A stretch of DNA of 64,000 nucleotides from Terebella lapidaria (taxonomy: Eukaryota > Annelida > Polychaeta > Terebellida > Terebellidae), in assembly GCA_949152475.1 (NCBI GenBank), contig OX424560.1, forward strand, positions 7,750,001 to 7,814,000, written 5' to 3'. The position numbers and the translations under genes are program-made. Each line of letters begins with the position of its first letter. Position 1 is the first letter of the stretch. Positions 12,701-27,700 of this stretch are shown piece by piece. The notes under the pieces are model-generated. The model did not search any database. It had not been told where the DNA came from and saw only the letters and a program-made list of their open reading frames with translations.

Positions 12701-15700
12701 TTATTTGGATTAAAAACAATATCTGACATCTTGCATATCCCTTATATATGTAACAATATATACAGGACAAATTTGATACAAAACAAAAATAATTTCAACA
12801 AACTTAAACAGCTTCCACCAATATACTGTAAACCATCACACTTGACACAAGTCCTTATACGTAAAACCCCTCACAAACTTCAACTTAAATTTGTCATGGT
12901 GTATACTGTAAACCATCACGCTTGCCACAAATCCTTATGTATATGTAAAACCCTGTACCAACTTCAACTTAAATTTGTCATGGTGTATACATTTATCCCC
13001 ACTCTATGAATGAACTATTCTATGAATGTGACCTCACAAATGTTGCTAAATATGTTTACAATATTCTAAACTTGTTCAATAGTACTTAAGGTTATCATCT
13101 AATACCGGACTACGTCTAGTGCGCTGGGAATACACTGTCTCAATTACCTATCTTGGACATAGATGTAATGTACGTTGTTGCCTTTTGTAAGGCCTTACCC
13201 ATGACCATTGTTCTATGTCAATAAAAATCTATCTATCTATCTATACTGTAAACCATCACGCTTGCCACAAATCCTTATGTATATGTAAAACCCTGTACCA
13301 ACTTCAACTTAAACTTATCATGCTTATCATGATGTATAGTATATACTGATTCACAGTCTATGACACACACAATACTTATCAAAACTATCTAACAATATAT
13401 TGTGTATGACCCAAAATATTACTTCCACCAGAATACATGCATTCACAAGTGAAATTTGTCTGCACCCAAGTCTCAAAAATCAACTGAACCCAGCCAATAG
13501 AACTCGCTTGAAACCGGGCCCTATTCAATTTCAAAGCAAACACTTTCTTTTACATGTTTTACTTCAAATACACACCTTCAATTGCAGAATGCAGCTTTTG
13601 CTGACCAAGTAGATAGTATGCCTAGTGCAAACTTGAGTTCGTTGAATGACAATAATGCATCATACTTTTTAAGTTTAAAAACGTTTCTTCCGTCATGTTC
13701 ATTGATATGATACTTTTTGTCAGTTACCGTAAAGTACCTAATAGACGCGCAGTGCGCGAGTGGGAGAGCTCGGGTGCGCATTTAATTAACTCTCGAAATA
13801 TCATACATTGAGGCGCTTCTCTTGAGAAATGCTAAATTCGCGAATTTACGGTAGCACGCACATGGCTTTGTTTACAAGGAAGTTTCCTTGGCCAGTGTGC
13901 GCATGCGCATTTGAGGCTTCCGGCAATGGCGTCTCCTGACACTCCTGAAAATAACTTGTCTCCTGAAATAGGCGAGAAACTTGTTTGTGAAGCAGAAGTG
14001 GACAACAAACATGATCGGTTTGCCGTCGCCATCGTGAAAAACCAGTCCGTAGTGGGACACATTCCCAGGGAAAATAGTCGAGTGTCTCACTTCTTTTTGA
14101 AGAGGGATGGGCAGATTATTGCAGCAGTGATCGGACATCAACATAAAACGCGGCCTGTCATTGGGAGCCAGCCTGTGACAATAGGCTCATATCCATGCAC
14201 CTCACCCCCCCCCCCCCCCCTCCAAAACTTGGTTTACTAGTGTGTGTACATGGGTAAAAGAATGAAGTTTCATCCCATTCTCCAATTCTTACGCATGCTT
14301 CTAGGTATAGATTTTTTCCCGTGCACTCACCCGATCTTCAAAAAGGGGGGTGCCTTTCTATTAGGTAACGTGCTTCTATTAGGTACTTTACGGTATATAA
14401 TTTTTTTTGGTCAATAATCTGGTAATGAATCACACTAATACAACATGAAAATATCAGCCATTCTAAACATGCATTTTGTATCGATATACACCTAAAATGT
14501 ATAATCAAATTCAACACATTTACAGTCAATGACTTGATTTAACACCTACCACGAAACACTACTATCGGTATCATAGACACAAACTGTTTTGTTCGTGCAA
14601 CAATGAAGGGTATCATCTCAGATGTATAAAAACAAAACTGACCATACACCGAACACAAACCTTGCTGAGTTCCGAGCGCTTCTGGCCCGAAGTATTCCTC
14701 GAGAAGCGCGAGTTTGTCTGGCGAGATTTCCCCGAAAGTGCCACCTGCTGGGTAATCTGTGTAGTCGTCGGTGATGTCGAAGGATTCATACTGGCGTGGG
14801 GACGGTAATGGGTACTCTGTATCGGGATATTCTTCAAACGGATCATCACGCTTGTGACTCTTTTGGTACTTGTGGATGTTGACTAGTTCGTCTTTTTTCT
14901 GTTGTGGTGGGATTTCCAAGCTGGGGAATTCCAGGGAGCCGTCCCCGTTATAGTACGGCATTTGGTAGAGTGAGTCGTACGGGATTTCTTCACTGCCACC
15001 CCCTGTGAGGTCATACTGCGGTACGGAGTCGGCGAACTTGGACCGACCTGCCAATTTCTGGTAGTAAGCTTCCAGGTATGCGGTGAGCAGATCGATCGCG
15101 TTCGCTGATAGACCACCACCGTTCTCCTCCAGCGACTGCCTCCGGTCGCAGAAACGTCGGTCATACTCCTTGTCCTGTCTCCGGAACGACAGAAGAATGT
15201 TGGAGAGGACGCACTGAGTGTACAAGTCGTCCCAAGTGTAGCCGTCTCGGACGAGGATGGTGACCTCCACCTCAAGGTCACGCAGCTGTTTACTCGTCAG
15301 CATGTACTGGTAGCCATCTTTGCGTTCATTCATTCGCTGACATGACCCAAACAACCGGTCTGAAACGACACCATGGAATCATCGTTGATAAGAATGGCAT
15401 AATTTAACATGAGTTGGGTGATTTTATAAGCATGCACGATTTGATTCTGTATCGACCAGAACTACAGTGTACATCAAATTCAATCATCTGTTCATTAAAC
15501 ATTTTAAACAACTCTGAGCATGCTATGAATCTATATGTATACAGAAAAAATTTTGAGCAGATGATGTGATGATGATGAGCTGTATATTCGATGCACAAAA
15601 CGTGAAAAAGCGTTTTATTGTAACATTTGAATATTTTGCACAGACATCATGAATTTCTTTTTATAATTTCCTTGTCAATATGCACAGCCTCAAAAATCTC

Positions 15701-18700
15701 AATTCTATTTGAAAGATATTTTTCAAGATATGTGTGTCCTAAGTGAGAATCATGATTAAACTGACGTTGAGACTCCAGCCTTCAAATGCAGATTGTGGAT
15801 TAGAGTTTGTGGTTTTGCCCGAGGAATCACTGGACACATCGCCGGTTGTTTGTGACACGGGGAAGCGTCACATGACCAGGTACTACACCTCCGCAACGGA
15901 ACGAACGTGGCCACGACATCGTCAACGACAGACTGGAAGCAATCTCTTCAAAAAACAAACTTCCCACTTTTCCTCTTTCGCTCTCTCACTCTACTCTCGA
16001 CTCGAACAACCAGTCAGCCAGCGTGCTTTCAAAGTCTGCCGCCGGTAAAACGAAGCCCGCAATGCTACGACCAAGCCATATCAGGAAATTACCAAGACTC
16101 ACAGATTACTTGTGTGGTTTCTTTGTGGAGAAACAAACTGTTTTTGCGGGAGGAAAAATGGCGTCAAATGCCAGATACCCTGAGGGTAAGGACAAAAGAT
16201 GAAGGATGAAGAGAGAGAGAGGGAGAGGGGGGGGGGGAGAAGATTGTGCATGTCATATGAAGGGAAGTAAAGTAGCAAACTGAGATATTTTAAGGTGAAG
16301 CAAAAGGTTGACAATACATCTCGTGGGAGTGTTATTGAAATACCTGATAATTTTGTGATTAAAATAGAATACCTGGTACCGGTGGTCATGTATCACCTTG
16401 AACTTTCCAATTCAAAACAATTATCCAAAAATTGAGGCAAAATGTTTCGAGACATTTGAACATCAACCAACATTTCTATTATGGCAAATAAAATAACTTT
16501 ACGTCATCCAAAAAATCAATTGATCTTATGATAAAACTAACATAAGACACGATTTGCATTTGGTCAGGGTTGCAAATATAACAGTCTATGACCTGGACAT
16601 CCATGCTTATAAATGCCATGGTTTCTGGTACATTGGACAAGTTTCTTAGATCTACCCACAAAACTAGACAGCAATTAGCCAGGGAAAATGAGAAAAATTT
16701 GTGCGCAGACATTGCGGCGTCACGCAAAACATTTTCTATTCGCGAGTACCAAGGACCCCGCAAAAACAGGACTTTTTCCTCGCTTGGATCTCGTCCTGAC
16801 CAGGCGAAGACATCATCGTGATGTAGCCATGTGGACAGTCACAGCCTACGACATGTTTCCATGGGAAATCGATACACAAAGTCACTTACTTTTTTTCCTC
16901 CACCAGACTCCAGTTATTTTTCGGTTGCCGTCCCACAGCAACCAACCCAAATGAGGTTTTTATTAAGACGGCCCCAGGGGACAAAATTTGGGAGGATGAT
17001 GATTTAAGAAGTGGACATTGGGGAAGGCGAGATTCAGGTGGAGGATTACAGCGGGGGGGGGGGGGGGGGGGGGGGTGGAATCAAGGAGGACAGAGGGCTC
17101 ATGTATAGAGAAGCTGAGCTTCAGGATAGTAGTGGACTTCTTGACCCTGGTCCAGCAGGACATGTCTGACTGGAACTCTCCACTGGGAGGTAGAGATATT
17201 GACTCTGTGGAAAGGGATAGAAAGGGACAACATCGCCTGTATGTGTGCGGATACCTTGGGCAGGTGGTCTCTCGAATCTGGCCGACTGACTGAATGTGGA
17301 CCTTAGTGGACAAGAGCCTTCAACTGCATTTATAGGTCTTTACCTATAACTTTAACATGGATATCGAATAAAAAACCCAACTTTTTATGAGTAATATGTG
17401 AACTTATCAATAATTTTCTAAAACTTACTTCAAAACTTATTTGAAACCTATTTTTGAACTTTGTGAACTTATTTTCATCAGACGTCATATTTTGCTGTTG
17501 AAATCCCTGCATGTACCGGGCAATGATACTATTCATTTTCATTTTACGAAGGCCTCGCAAGCTTCATATCATGTCTGCAGCCATTCATANNNNNNNNNNN
17601 NNNNNNNNNNNNNNNNNNNNNNNNNNNNNNNNNNNNNNNNNNNNNNNNNNNNNNNNNNNNNNNNNNNNNNNNNNNNNNNNNNNNNNNNNNNNNNNNNNNN
17701 NNNNNNNNNNNNNNNNNNNNNNNNNNNNNNNNNNNNNNNNNNNNNNNNNNNNNNNNNNNNNNNNNNNNNNNNNNNNNNNNNNNNNNNNNCTGCAGCCATT
17801 CATAGAGATCGAAAAACTTCCGAGAGTTCGGAGAAGCTCAGCGCGAAAACAGACACAATGACGAAATGATGACACCGACGACGATGCTAGTGCAGTCAGG
17901 GTCACGTCGGGTCAGACGTCACTACGGAAAACTCCCCGCCAGGAGTAAAGAAGATTCCGAACAAAAAAGAAGCACAGAAAAGACACTGACTGGGCGAAGA
18001 GACTAAGGACAATAAGATGCCAGTCGCGGTCGCTGATGCGCTTATGACAAGAAGTTTTCTGAGACCCTTTTACTGGCGCCCCTATCTGAGACTCGAACCC
18101 CTCAGCGCTTTTTTTTTTCAGCTTGCAGCTTCACGGATGGAACCTTCACTGTGGAACTCTCCAACCCTCCCCCCCCCCCTCCATCTCCACCAGAGGCACC
18201 CTATCCCCGTGGTTTTCTGCACCTCTCTGCACCGCTGTGTGTGAACTATTCGAGCCACTATCAGTTTCTCTCCGCGCACCTTGAAAGTGCAGCATCCTGT
18301 CTACCTTTTGCGGTGATTCCTTCTATCCAACTATCTGTCACATTCACTCTCAGTCCTTTTCAACTATTTTCTGTCCCTCCATACTCGTAACCAAGGCAAT
18401 CCTCCTGAACACATTAGATACATACTTTTTCCTTATCAGGAACTTACCTTGCCAGTTACCAACAATCCTTCCTCCCCCCTCCCCCCCCCCCCCCCCGTCC
18501 CCCCATACTTTTACCCACTTTTTTTCTGATGCCAAGAACCCAGGATTGAGAAAACCCTTCTCTGCTGGAAATCGGATTTTGCTGTTGCTATAGCAACGTG
18601 AGTGGTGCACCAAGGTGTTTCTATTAGGACCGGTGGCTGCCATTTTGAATGGAGAATGCTACATGCGACAATCACCGGTGGAGGTGCTTTTAGCATGCAG

Positions 18701-21700
18701 TCTGGGTATTATTAGCCAGTAATCATATCAGATTGTTTTGTGCAAGATGACAGTGATTGCTTGGGAGGAACTTCGCTCGCACACACACATTGCCACGACG
18801 ATGGGTAGACGACGTTGGGAAAGTGTGTGTGCGATAAGGGGGGAGGGAGGGGGGAGCGAATCCGTCACCTAGTTGTCAGCATGGAACCAAGATCTTATGG
18901 AAAGGCTAATACCACACGCACGCGCACTGTGACACTCTGGTCTGTCCACTGTCCACCCCCCCCCCCCACCCCCTGCCTAAAACGCAACAGGAAGCCGCCA
19001 CAAAAGTCGGCAAACATCACACACGGAGAGCTGTAGACACAGGCTAGGAGTACCACCACCGGCAGCCTTAGAAGGTGCCACTGTGGACGCCAAATTAATG
19101 TAATTGACTGTCAACAGACTGGCCGTGGAGGGGGGACAGGGGTGGGGACGGATATATTCAACAGATGAGTTTGACCAATTACACCTCAGCTCAGTAGGGG
19201 ACGCAATCCATATCATCCCCTCTAGACTCATGGGAACTCGAAGACGCTCAACAGGTTCATTCCTGGCTCCTCTAATAAACCAGAATCTTTCTAGGATAAT
19301 TATTTTCCTCCGCTGGTGTGAAATTATATTATTTTAGGAATTGAATTGAACAAGTAGTTTGTCTGATGATTGCAAAGAATTTTTTCATCTATTATTGGTT
19401 AATAATTGAAACATTCATGAAAAAACCCATAATCATGATAATATACAACAACATGTTAGACATACAGATTCAATGTAACCACAAGAGTGGCACTATCATT
19501 ATACACTCACAACTGACATTTTACTTGAATCAATCACCGTATATTTGATTGTTATTCCAACACTAACTTTGAATTTCAAGATATACCGTTTCTACCAATC
19601 AATCATCATACTCATCTATTACGCCTTTTGTAGGGAAACACAACATGTACAGTAACACTCAGACAGATTTAGAGATATTATATAAGACACAACACTTCTT
19701 CTTTCGTTTGCATAAATTATTGCAAGGTAAATATCATCTAAACCTCTTACTGGAAAGTCTGCTCACAGATTTCCAATGCTAAAAGGAAAAGTTTTTCTGT
19801 CTTTTCCAAAGTCCACCTTGTTCATCTTGTTCAGTCTGCCAGCCTGCTCTCAGTTTTTACCCTCATGATTGTGTCCTTAATAATTCCCAATTATTGAACA
19901 TACTTTCTGCCAGGCACCATGCCTTATTTCAATTAAATTCCATACCTACCTCCCCACCTAGCTACCTACCTTCTTACCTACCTACCCTTCCCTTCACTTT
20001 AATCAAACAGAGTTCAAAATGGCAATCCTGCAATACTCAACCCCCCAATCTTGATCTTCGGGGCACATTTTTCACCACCCAACCAATCTCCCCTCCCACC
20101 CTCCCCTTCCCCCAAGAAGCCTCTGTCATCATTTCCTAGCATTGCTTAATCTTCCCGACATGTTCCTTTCTTTATCCTTTTCCAATCAACCTTAACAATT
20201 TCTCATTGGCTTCCAGAGGGAGTAAGACGACGTTTTTCACCGGCGCAGGTAGTCACAGGAGATTACGCGTCCAGCCAGAAAGCGAGCGAGGCAAAAAAGC
20301 TCACAAAGACAGAGGAAAATCCCGCAATTATTTCACAGGTGACACTTGACGAAGTTCCTGATGAAACCATGGCAACTGGAGGGAGTGCATTGTGTTGCCG
20401 TGACAACCTGACCACTCATTTCAAGGCTGAGCTATTTATTTAGCACTGGTACGATGTACTGACGCATTATAGACGCATCACTGGTTAGTTTTAGATAATG
20501 TATCGTAAATTTCTTCACTTAGTGATTCAGACAGCTTTTGGGTTCAAAATAGATATCAGTGAGCTTAATAATTGAAACAAAATTTTCATTAATGATGACA
20601 GGATTGAGAAAGATCCTAAACCAAATTGTTCTAAAATAGGCCTACCGGTAATGTGTCATAGTAAATACATGTATCCAATCAACAAAACTTCTTTTATAAT
20701 CTGCAAATTTGAAATTTGTTACTCTAAATTGAAACACATCATATTCAACATACAACGTACACATTACTGCCAAAGTGTCAATGTGTTCGTAGAATTTGTT
20801 CATTTGTGCAATATATATTTTGTCAACAGGTATTATTTCGCACTCACATGCGTAATATCAGTGCGAGTAGTTAGTTTTGCATGCACCACTATGGAAACAC
20901 TTTCGCTTCACGTGAGACGAAGCAACGAGCAACATGATCCCGAGCACGTGGGCGTGGATTTTTTGTCGTTATTACCTGTTGATTCCGTCTCTTTCACAGT
21001 CCACATTTAGCCACACACACGAATAAACAGCGGAGAAATATGAATCAAATTTTGTATTCCAGCTAAAGTTAATTTCTAGAAGGTATGTATCGTGTTACTA
21101 TGGTTACAGTTTCATACATGTACGATATATCACAGATTTACATAATTTTTATGGTATGCTGACGAGTTTCGAGAACTGTAATACATGTATTCAAGTCATT
21201 TTCTAATATTTTTTGTCAATTATGATACTAATTCATACATTGCATTCTTAATGGTTATTGTTCAACATCTCATGCAATATTTTACTCATTACTGATGCAA
21301 CCTCAACCAAATTGTAATCCTCAGTTGGTGACGATCATTTCTCTACATGTATATATTTTATATATTCTATACTAATCAATCTGTCCTCACTGAAGCTTGT
21401 CAGAGGTCTTCATCCAGCCGTTATGATATGCAATCTATGGGGTCATTAGATTGTCATAATATTATGTTTGCATCATGACTATTAGTGAAATTAATTTGTA
21501 CCAATGTTTTGTTGAGTACATTATGACGGCATAATGTACTACAGGATGTATAACCATATTTTGTATTTAATTGGAATGACCTATTATGGTATCACAGAGG
21601 CTATACATGTAAGCATCTTTTCAATACATTTACCGCATAATTATATTTGCCTGAGATCTTGTCACACACTACACAAAGAGTAATTTTAATAAAGAATGGA

Positions 21701-24700
21701 AACCTAAAATATACCACCATGTGCAGCTTTGTGCACTGCACAAAATTAATATATTTTTTGAGAAATATAACATAATTTTTACGAAAATAAATAAGTTCGG
21801 ACCAGATAACGATAATCTGTCATATTCAAACTGGTTCACAATTTATTATTGATTGCATTCACCACTTGCCTCAGTTCCATAGATAAATCAATGATGGCAT
21901 TTCCGTTTTACGATTACGTAATTTGCATGGTGATCAGAGTTTGCAGTTTGGACAGCAAATATACAATTTCATGCATACAATTTCATGTATATGACCTTTC
22001 AGTGATATTGTTTCAGTGATACTGTACAAATTGTTGTATTTCCCCCCCCACCCCCCCTCTGCCCACCACCTTCCTGAGACACGCTCCTGTTCCAGTAGTT
22101 ACCATGGTCCCACCCCCCCCCCCCCCCCCCCTCCGTCCACCACTCTCCAAGAACAGCACATCAGCCATTTTAGCAGATAATGCACGGACCTTCCGTAATA
22201 TTATCACGGCTCTGTGAAGGTGACACTTGGATGGTGTCTGAAGGCCACTTTACAAAGTGCCATGTAAGGAAGGGAACAGTGTTAGTTAGGAGCTAGGGGT
22301 TGGATGAGTGGGAGGGGGCAGGATCAGTTACTATGGCGATGGTTATGAGAGGGGGGCACATGGGGGGGGGGAGGGGGGGTGAGGGAAGGGTATTGTTTCA
22401 GTCATTGTTCACACGGCCCATTACACACACACTGTGATCCTCCATATATAAATACTCGATAGATGTAGGTACTGGAAATTGCTAGCAATAGATTTACGAT
22501 GGGTTATGTTTGCCACCAGATGGCAGCACCATACAACTTCTCTCTGGGTTTAATATTACTGACAACACTTGTTGTCAGTGCCAAGAACACGTGACCAATT
22601 GACCATCCTTGAACATAAAACACACACAACCTGCGCATACATCTTCGAGAGGGGGCGGAGGGGGGGGGGGGGGGGATGGGAGGTAAGGTGCATCCATGTT
22701 TTGACCCCTGTCATGTACACACTACTCGTTTCCATGGTTACCACATCCTGCCCTCACCCCCGCGTCCCCTGCGGATGATTTCAGACGCCCGAGATAGAAA
22801 CCTGTCATTTCCTCCGCCATGGGATTTCAAGGATTAAACGGTGCGCTGACCTTTCTGGCATGATTACGGCCCTTCTAATCCTATTGCTGCTAGCAACGGC
22901 AGATTGCGGAACGTTAATGCAACTGGAAAGATTAACAACTGCTCTTTGAATGCTATTTTCGACACCAATGAGTACATGTATGTAATTTTAGCACATAAAA
23001 TTGATGCATAGTCAATTACTCAATAGTTATATTCATGATTATCAGTGGCCACATTTCTCAAATCTTACTAGAACCATATACATTTATATACTCAGTAATA
23101 CAGGAAAATAAACATTATAATGTAACTTTATTTTCCTTATGACCCTCATCAGGTAACAAACATATTTCATGTTATCGATATTATGATCATTCTAAATTAG
23201 AAATACAATAGTGGATAAGAGAGACTTATGTAAACCTGTCTACATGCAATAAATTTGAGATGCAAGTATTCATGTGTTTATTTTCTGAACTTACTCGATT
23301 TACATACTAGGTGTAAAATACTAAAATGAATTCCAAAACATGTAACCTGATATTCTATCTGGTCAAACACATTTCCTGGTAGAAAAATCCATTGAAATAG
23401 AATATCACATACCATTAAAATATTACTTTTTATGATTCCACATTCCCCTCGAATATTGGGTTACTCATGTGCGTAAGGTTGTGAACAGGATAAATGAAAG
23501 AACAGTGGATTTTTTTAATGAGAAAAGGCCTCGACAGAGTTCGAAATGTCATGAATTCTAGTGTTTCTCAATCCACATGCCATTCAAACATGGCAATCTG
23601 TTGTTTCAATACACATATCAGCATGATCAGGTGCTTGTTGTCATAGGAATGACCAGCGCATGTCCTCACCTCCCTCTCTGACTCTCCATGGTAGTCTAAA
23701 CCCAGAAATATTAGTGTCCATTAAATTTAGCTTTTTTGTTGTGCTGGCAAATTGGTGACTGTTTTATTCAGTGTTTTTAACTTGCCACCACATGTTGTGT
23801 TTAACAAATTAGCATTCATTAAAACGCGCTCTAGGCGCGTTTTATTCAAAAAGCTAAAAAAAAAGCTGAATAAATGAACGCTAATAACTTCCGGGATTAG
23901 AGCCTCTTTTCTTTTGTTTTGTGCGCCACTCAGAGTTACCTCTGACTCAATCTGGTTCACGCTCAAGTGATTTGAACATATATGAGTAAGCTGGAATTGC
24001 ATTGCAAAGCACAAAGAATGGCGGTAGTGTAAACAGACTCAAAATATCTCCATCAGAAACTTGCAACGAAATCAATTAGAAAGGGGCGTCTGTTTGGGCG
24101 TACAAGTGCACATATATACATTTTTTGTATTATGTTTTCTTCGTTCGATCAGAAAAGTATGGCAAAATCCATAACTTTCTGCCATTATCACTTTAAAACA
24201 ACTTCTATTGCAGAATAAATACAATCGACATAACTGAAACATGTTTACCTTACAAGTTCTTTTTTCTGCTTCCACAGTAAGCATGCATAAAAAGTCTAGC
24301 TTCACTCTTATCACGTGACCTTTTCTTCGAACAATTTCTAATTTTTCCTTTTCTAATTTTACACAAAACTCAGGTGAACTCAAGTTGCTGCATTGAATAA
24401 AATGAGGTTTATCTTACTATAGATCATGTAAATGGAAATTTATATTCACCAGTAAAAATGGTGAATTAATATATCAATATAATATATAACTGATAACAGT
24501 TATGTTGATATTATCAACATGCAGGTACAAGATTAAAGGAAATTCATCAAAAAGTTATTAACTTATAACTGCAAAACATAGATCTGTAAATGCAATCGAA
24601 TAAGTGTTTGTAATATCTACAGACAATTTTGTTAAAAATTGTTTTGTGGAAAAAAGGAGTATAAATATCTAGACTTACAAAGTTATTGTGTGCCACATTC

Positions 24701-27700
24701 TGTGCGATATATGCCTTAGGTTCCAGAGATAGATACCCATGATATTACCAGTACATATTAGGAGCTTCTATCCATAAACATTAAGCATCAAGACGCAGTA
24801 CCGAGCAGTTTGATACCCGAGGTCACTATAGGTATGGATAAAATGAGAAATTGGTTGCTATGGAGACAGGTAACTCACCATCAACGCACTCCTCATTGAG
24901 ACGACATACTGACTCACTGAATCGGCAGCCTGCAAAATACAAATGTTGAAACACATTAATATACATGAGTTTGAGTACATCTATTCTTGACACTAGTTGA
25001 TTTTCTCAAGTTATTGCATTGGTGGATAAGTCAATAATGATAGCAATAACTTGATAATACTAACACATCACTGGGGCAGTGCCATTAACATGTAATCTGG
25101 TTTAACAAGTGTATTGAATTACAAGTGTTTTTTTTCTGGAGTCAGTCCATATTTAATCATAATTTTATCATACACTGAGCATGTTGAGATGCTTGCCACT
25201 ATTTTAAGCATATTATCAGGGACATGGATCAATGAGAAGCTTCAGGAATTAGAGGAATTCAGGAGGCTGTGTGGGGAGTCCAATATTGCTGACAAATATA
25301 ACAATGATGAATTACGTAGCGACAGAAGTCATCAATACAAGAACAAAGGTACAAATAAGTCAATCAACTGCGATCGTTGAAAGCTTTCGTCCAACTGGTC
25401 TTTTACATCACGGCATTGATTGTGCTCTAGGCGCGGAAACAAGGCTATTTGCGTCACATGGTTTGATGTGAAGAGGAATCGCACAGCCATCGAAATGTCG
25501 TATCCATCGGGTATGGTGCTGAGGGGCCATAATCCCTACAGTATGTTGGGAGGTGGGGAGGAGGGGAGCGGTACAAATGCTCCTGATGAATATAGGGACA
25601 ACTGAACATGCTCTTGGTTGGCATCACTGAGTACTTTCATCGTGCACATACAACAGTTTACAAGTTCCATGTTGTTGCCTTTCATCATTGGGAGTTGTAT
25701 GGTGTATAATTTATGTCGATCACCATGGAAATCACCATGAAAATCATGGTCACCATGGACCATGATTCCAATCGAATACCGTTTATCCTGTCACCGGCAA
25801 TTGTGCTGAGTAATTTCATTGATGACAAGGCTTGAACGCTTTTATCAAAACAATCGATACGCTAAACGAACATGGCACTCAAGTGAGAAGAACACTCATT
25901 AACCACCACTCATAAAATGGAATATTTATGAAACAAAAAATTTCAACAAATATTTCACTTCAAAACATGATGGTGAAGTGTTGTTCTTCGTCCAAGCACA
26001 TTGCCTAATATCATTACGATTATTGGTGATTAATGGGATAGAATATGCAATCCTAAAACAAAGGATGACCTTGCATATCATTCCATACCACAATGCCACA
26101 AGATGTACATGTATGTCCTATTGGAAAAATGATTTTTAAAGAATATCAGGGCCTTTTCTCTGCACATGACATAAATTATACACATTTTTACCAAATTGCA
26201 AATTTTGACATTTCTCATATCAATTCTTGGACAAGAATAATGCACCTGTAGGAAACTCAGTTGACAAATCAAGGCTTCAGCTGAGAAATATCATGCAATT
26301 AGAATCTGGAATAATTTCCTTCCGTACGAAAATTACTAATACGAAGAACAAAATGCATTCACTGGCATCCCATATTTGGACAGAAACCAGGTTAAGCATT
26401 AAGAATGTTAATTGCATTGGAAGCGCTGCATTGAATTCTTCGAGAAAGTGTCATTGGTAGCAATATTCAGGGAGTTATTCTGCTTCCGTTTGATACATTA
26501 GCTTACACCCACATGAGAATAGACCTTAGAAGACTCTAATTATTCAAACCCTCAAGTACTCTCCCACATATCGCTGAAGGTTTCCATGGAAACGGAGAGG
26601 CACTTTACAGTCTCAAATTGTGGGAACAACAAATAAACTGAATTATATGCTCGAGAAGACAGAAACATTGAAGTATTGTTTGTTGTCCTACTACATTCTA
26701 AAGAAACATAGCATATAAATATGATCATACTGGTCAGTATACATGTACATAAACGTAGAAATAATTTCCTTGCACAGTAGCGACATATGTATCAAATCAT
26801 TTGTTGATCATCTGGTTGGTTCTACGTAATTGTACAGCATGGAATGTACAGAAATAAAAGTACACAATTGCATCATGTACATGCATATTTTTTTTACTGT
26901 GACTTTTGATTCTTACACTATTACATCATGTACCCATATTTTGTTTCCTTTAGAAAATATACTGGAATTTGAAAGACACAAAATTTAGCCTGTATATTCT
27001 AAATACACAAATTATTGAATCACTTTTAAAATGTGACCTGTAGCAGGAAAAATGTGGGGATGGTAGATCCACCGAGCTTCAGAGGGTTAAATTTATTATA
27101 TATTAAATAATAAATTCACACCATATTGATAAATGCAGGTTTTTATACACTTAATCATGCTGATATTAATTTAGCTTCAAATGACTATGGACTCTATTAA
27201 CTGTGGTTGTCAAGGTAAGAGCTGGCTTATAAAATCTATATTATGCAGGAGCACGGTGGAAAATCATTTGGGAACTTCCACAGTTCATAATACATGAGCT
27301 TGGTGAATTGCCAGTGTAATATTAATCAACATTGATCAATGGGCATTTATTATAGGGCTACGCTCTGAGGGAACGGACTAAATCTTTGGCGGTATACGGT
27401 TTCTAGGAAACAAAGTAGCGAAGCATTCAGTCAATTCAATACATATAGACATGCATTGCAAACAGGAAACGTCCTATTCTTATGTAACTGCTCTAGCATA
27501 TGTAGATACACTTATAGCCGCCCCAATGACTGTCCCTGATACGTAATTTATGGCATAAATTTAATTTGAGAGGAGAGCCGCTGCAGGAATTGATTTTTTC
27601 GCGATGTCCAGAATACAAAGTAGAGAAATATATGTACATGTACTGCTTCCACGGCTGTTGTTACAAGCGGGAGTTGCATGATAACTGGTGTCATATTCAT

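Larger units (their letters stand above)
15360..24878. other. PTPRN intron 2 (9.5 kb), with assembly gap and repeats
   Basis: No exon can be supported. Contents include a GA-rich microsatellite (~16,208-16,240), homopolymers at 17,053, 18,481, 22,113 and 22,660, and the 200-N gap at 17,590. Also present are a CTAC/TTAC microsatellite (~19,947-19,987), a MITE (23,695-23,901), and X-box-like palindromes at 18,584 and 20,365. ORFs here are short and unrelated to known domains. Confidence 0.7.

Noticed and set aside
20651..21010. 119-codon plus-strand ORF
   Set aside because: No domain, AT-rich composition, isolated in a PTPRN intron; length is compatible with chance.
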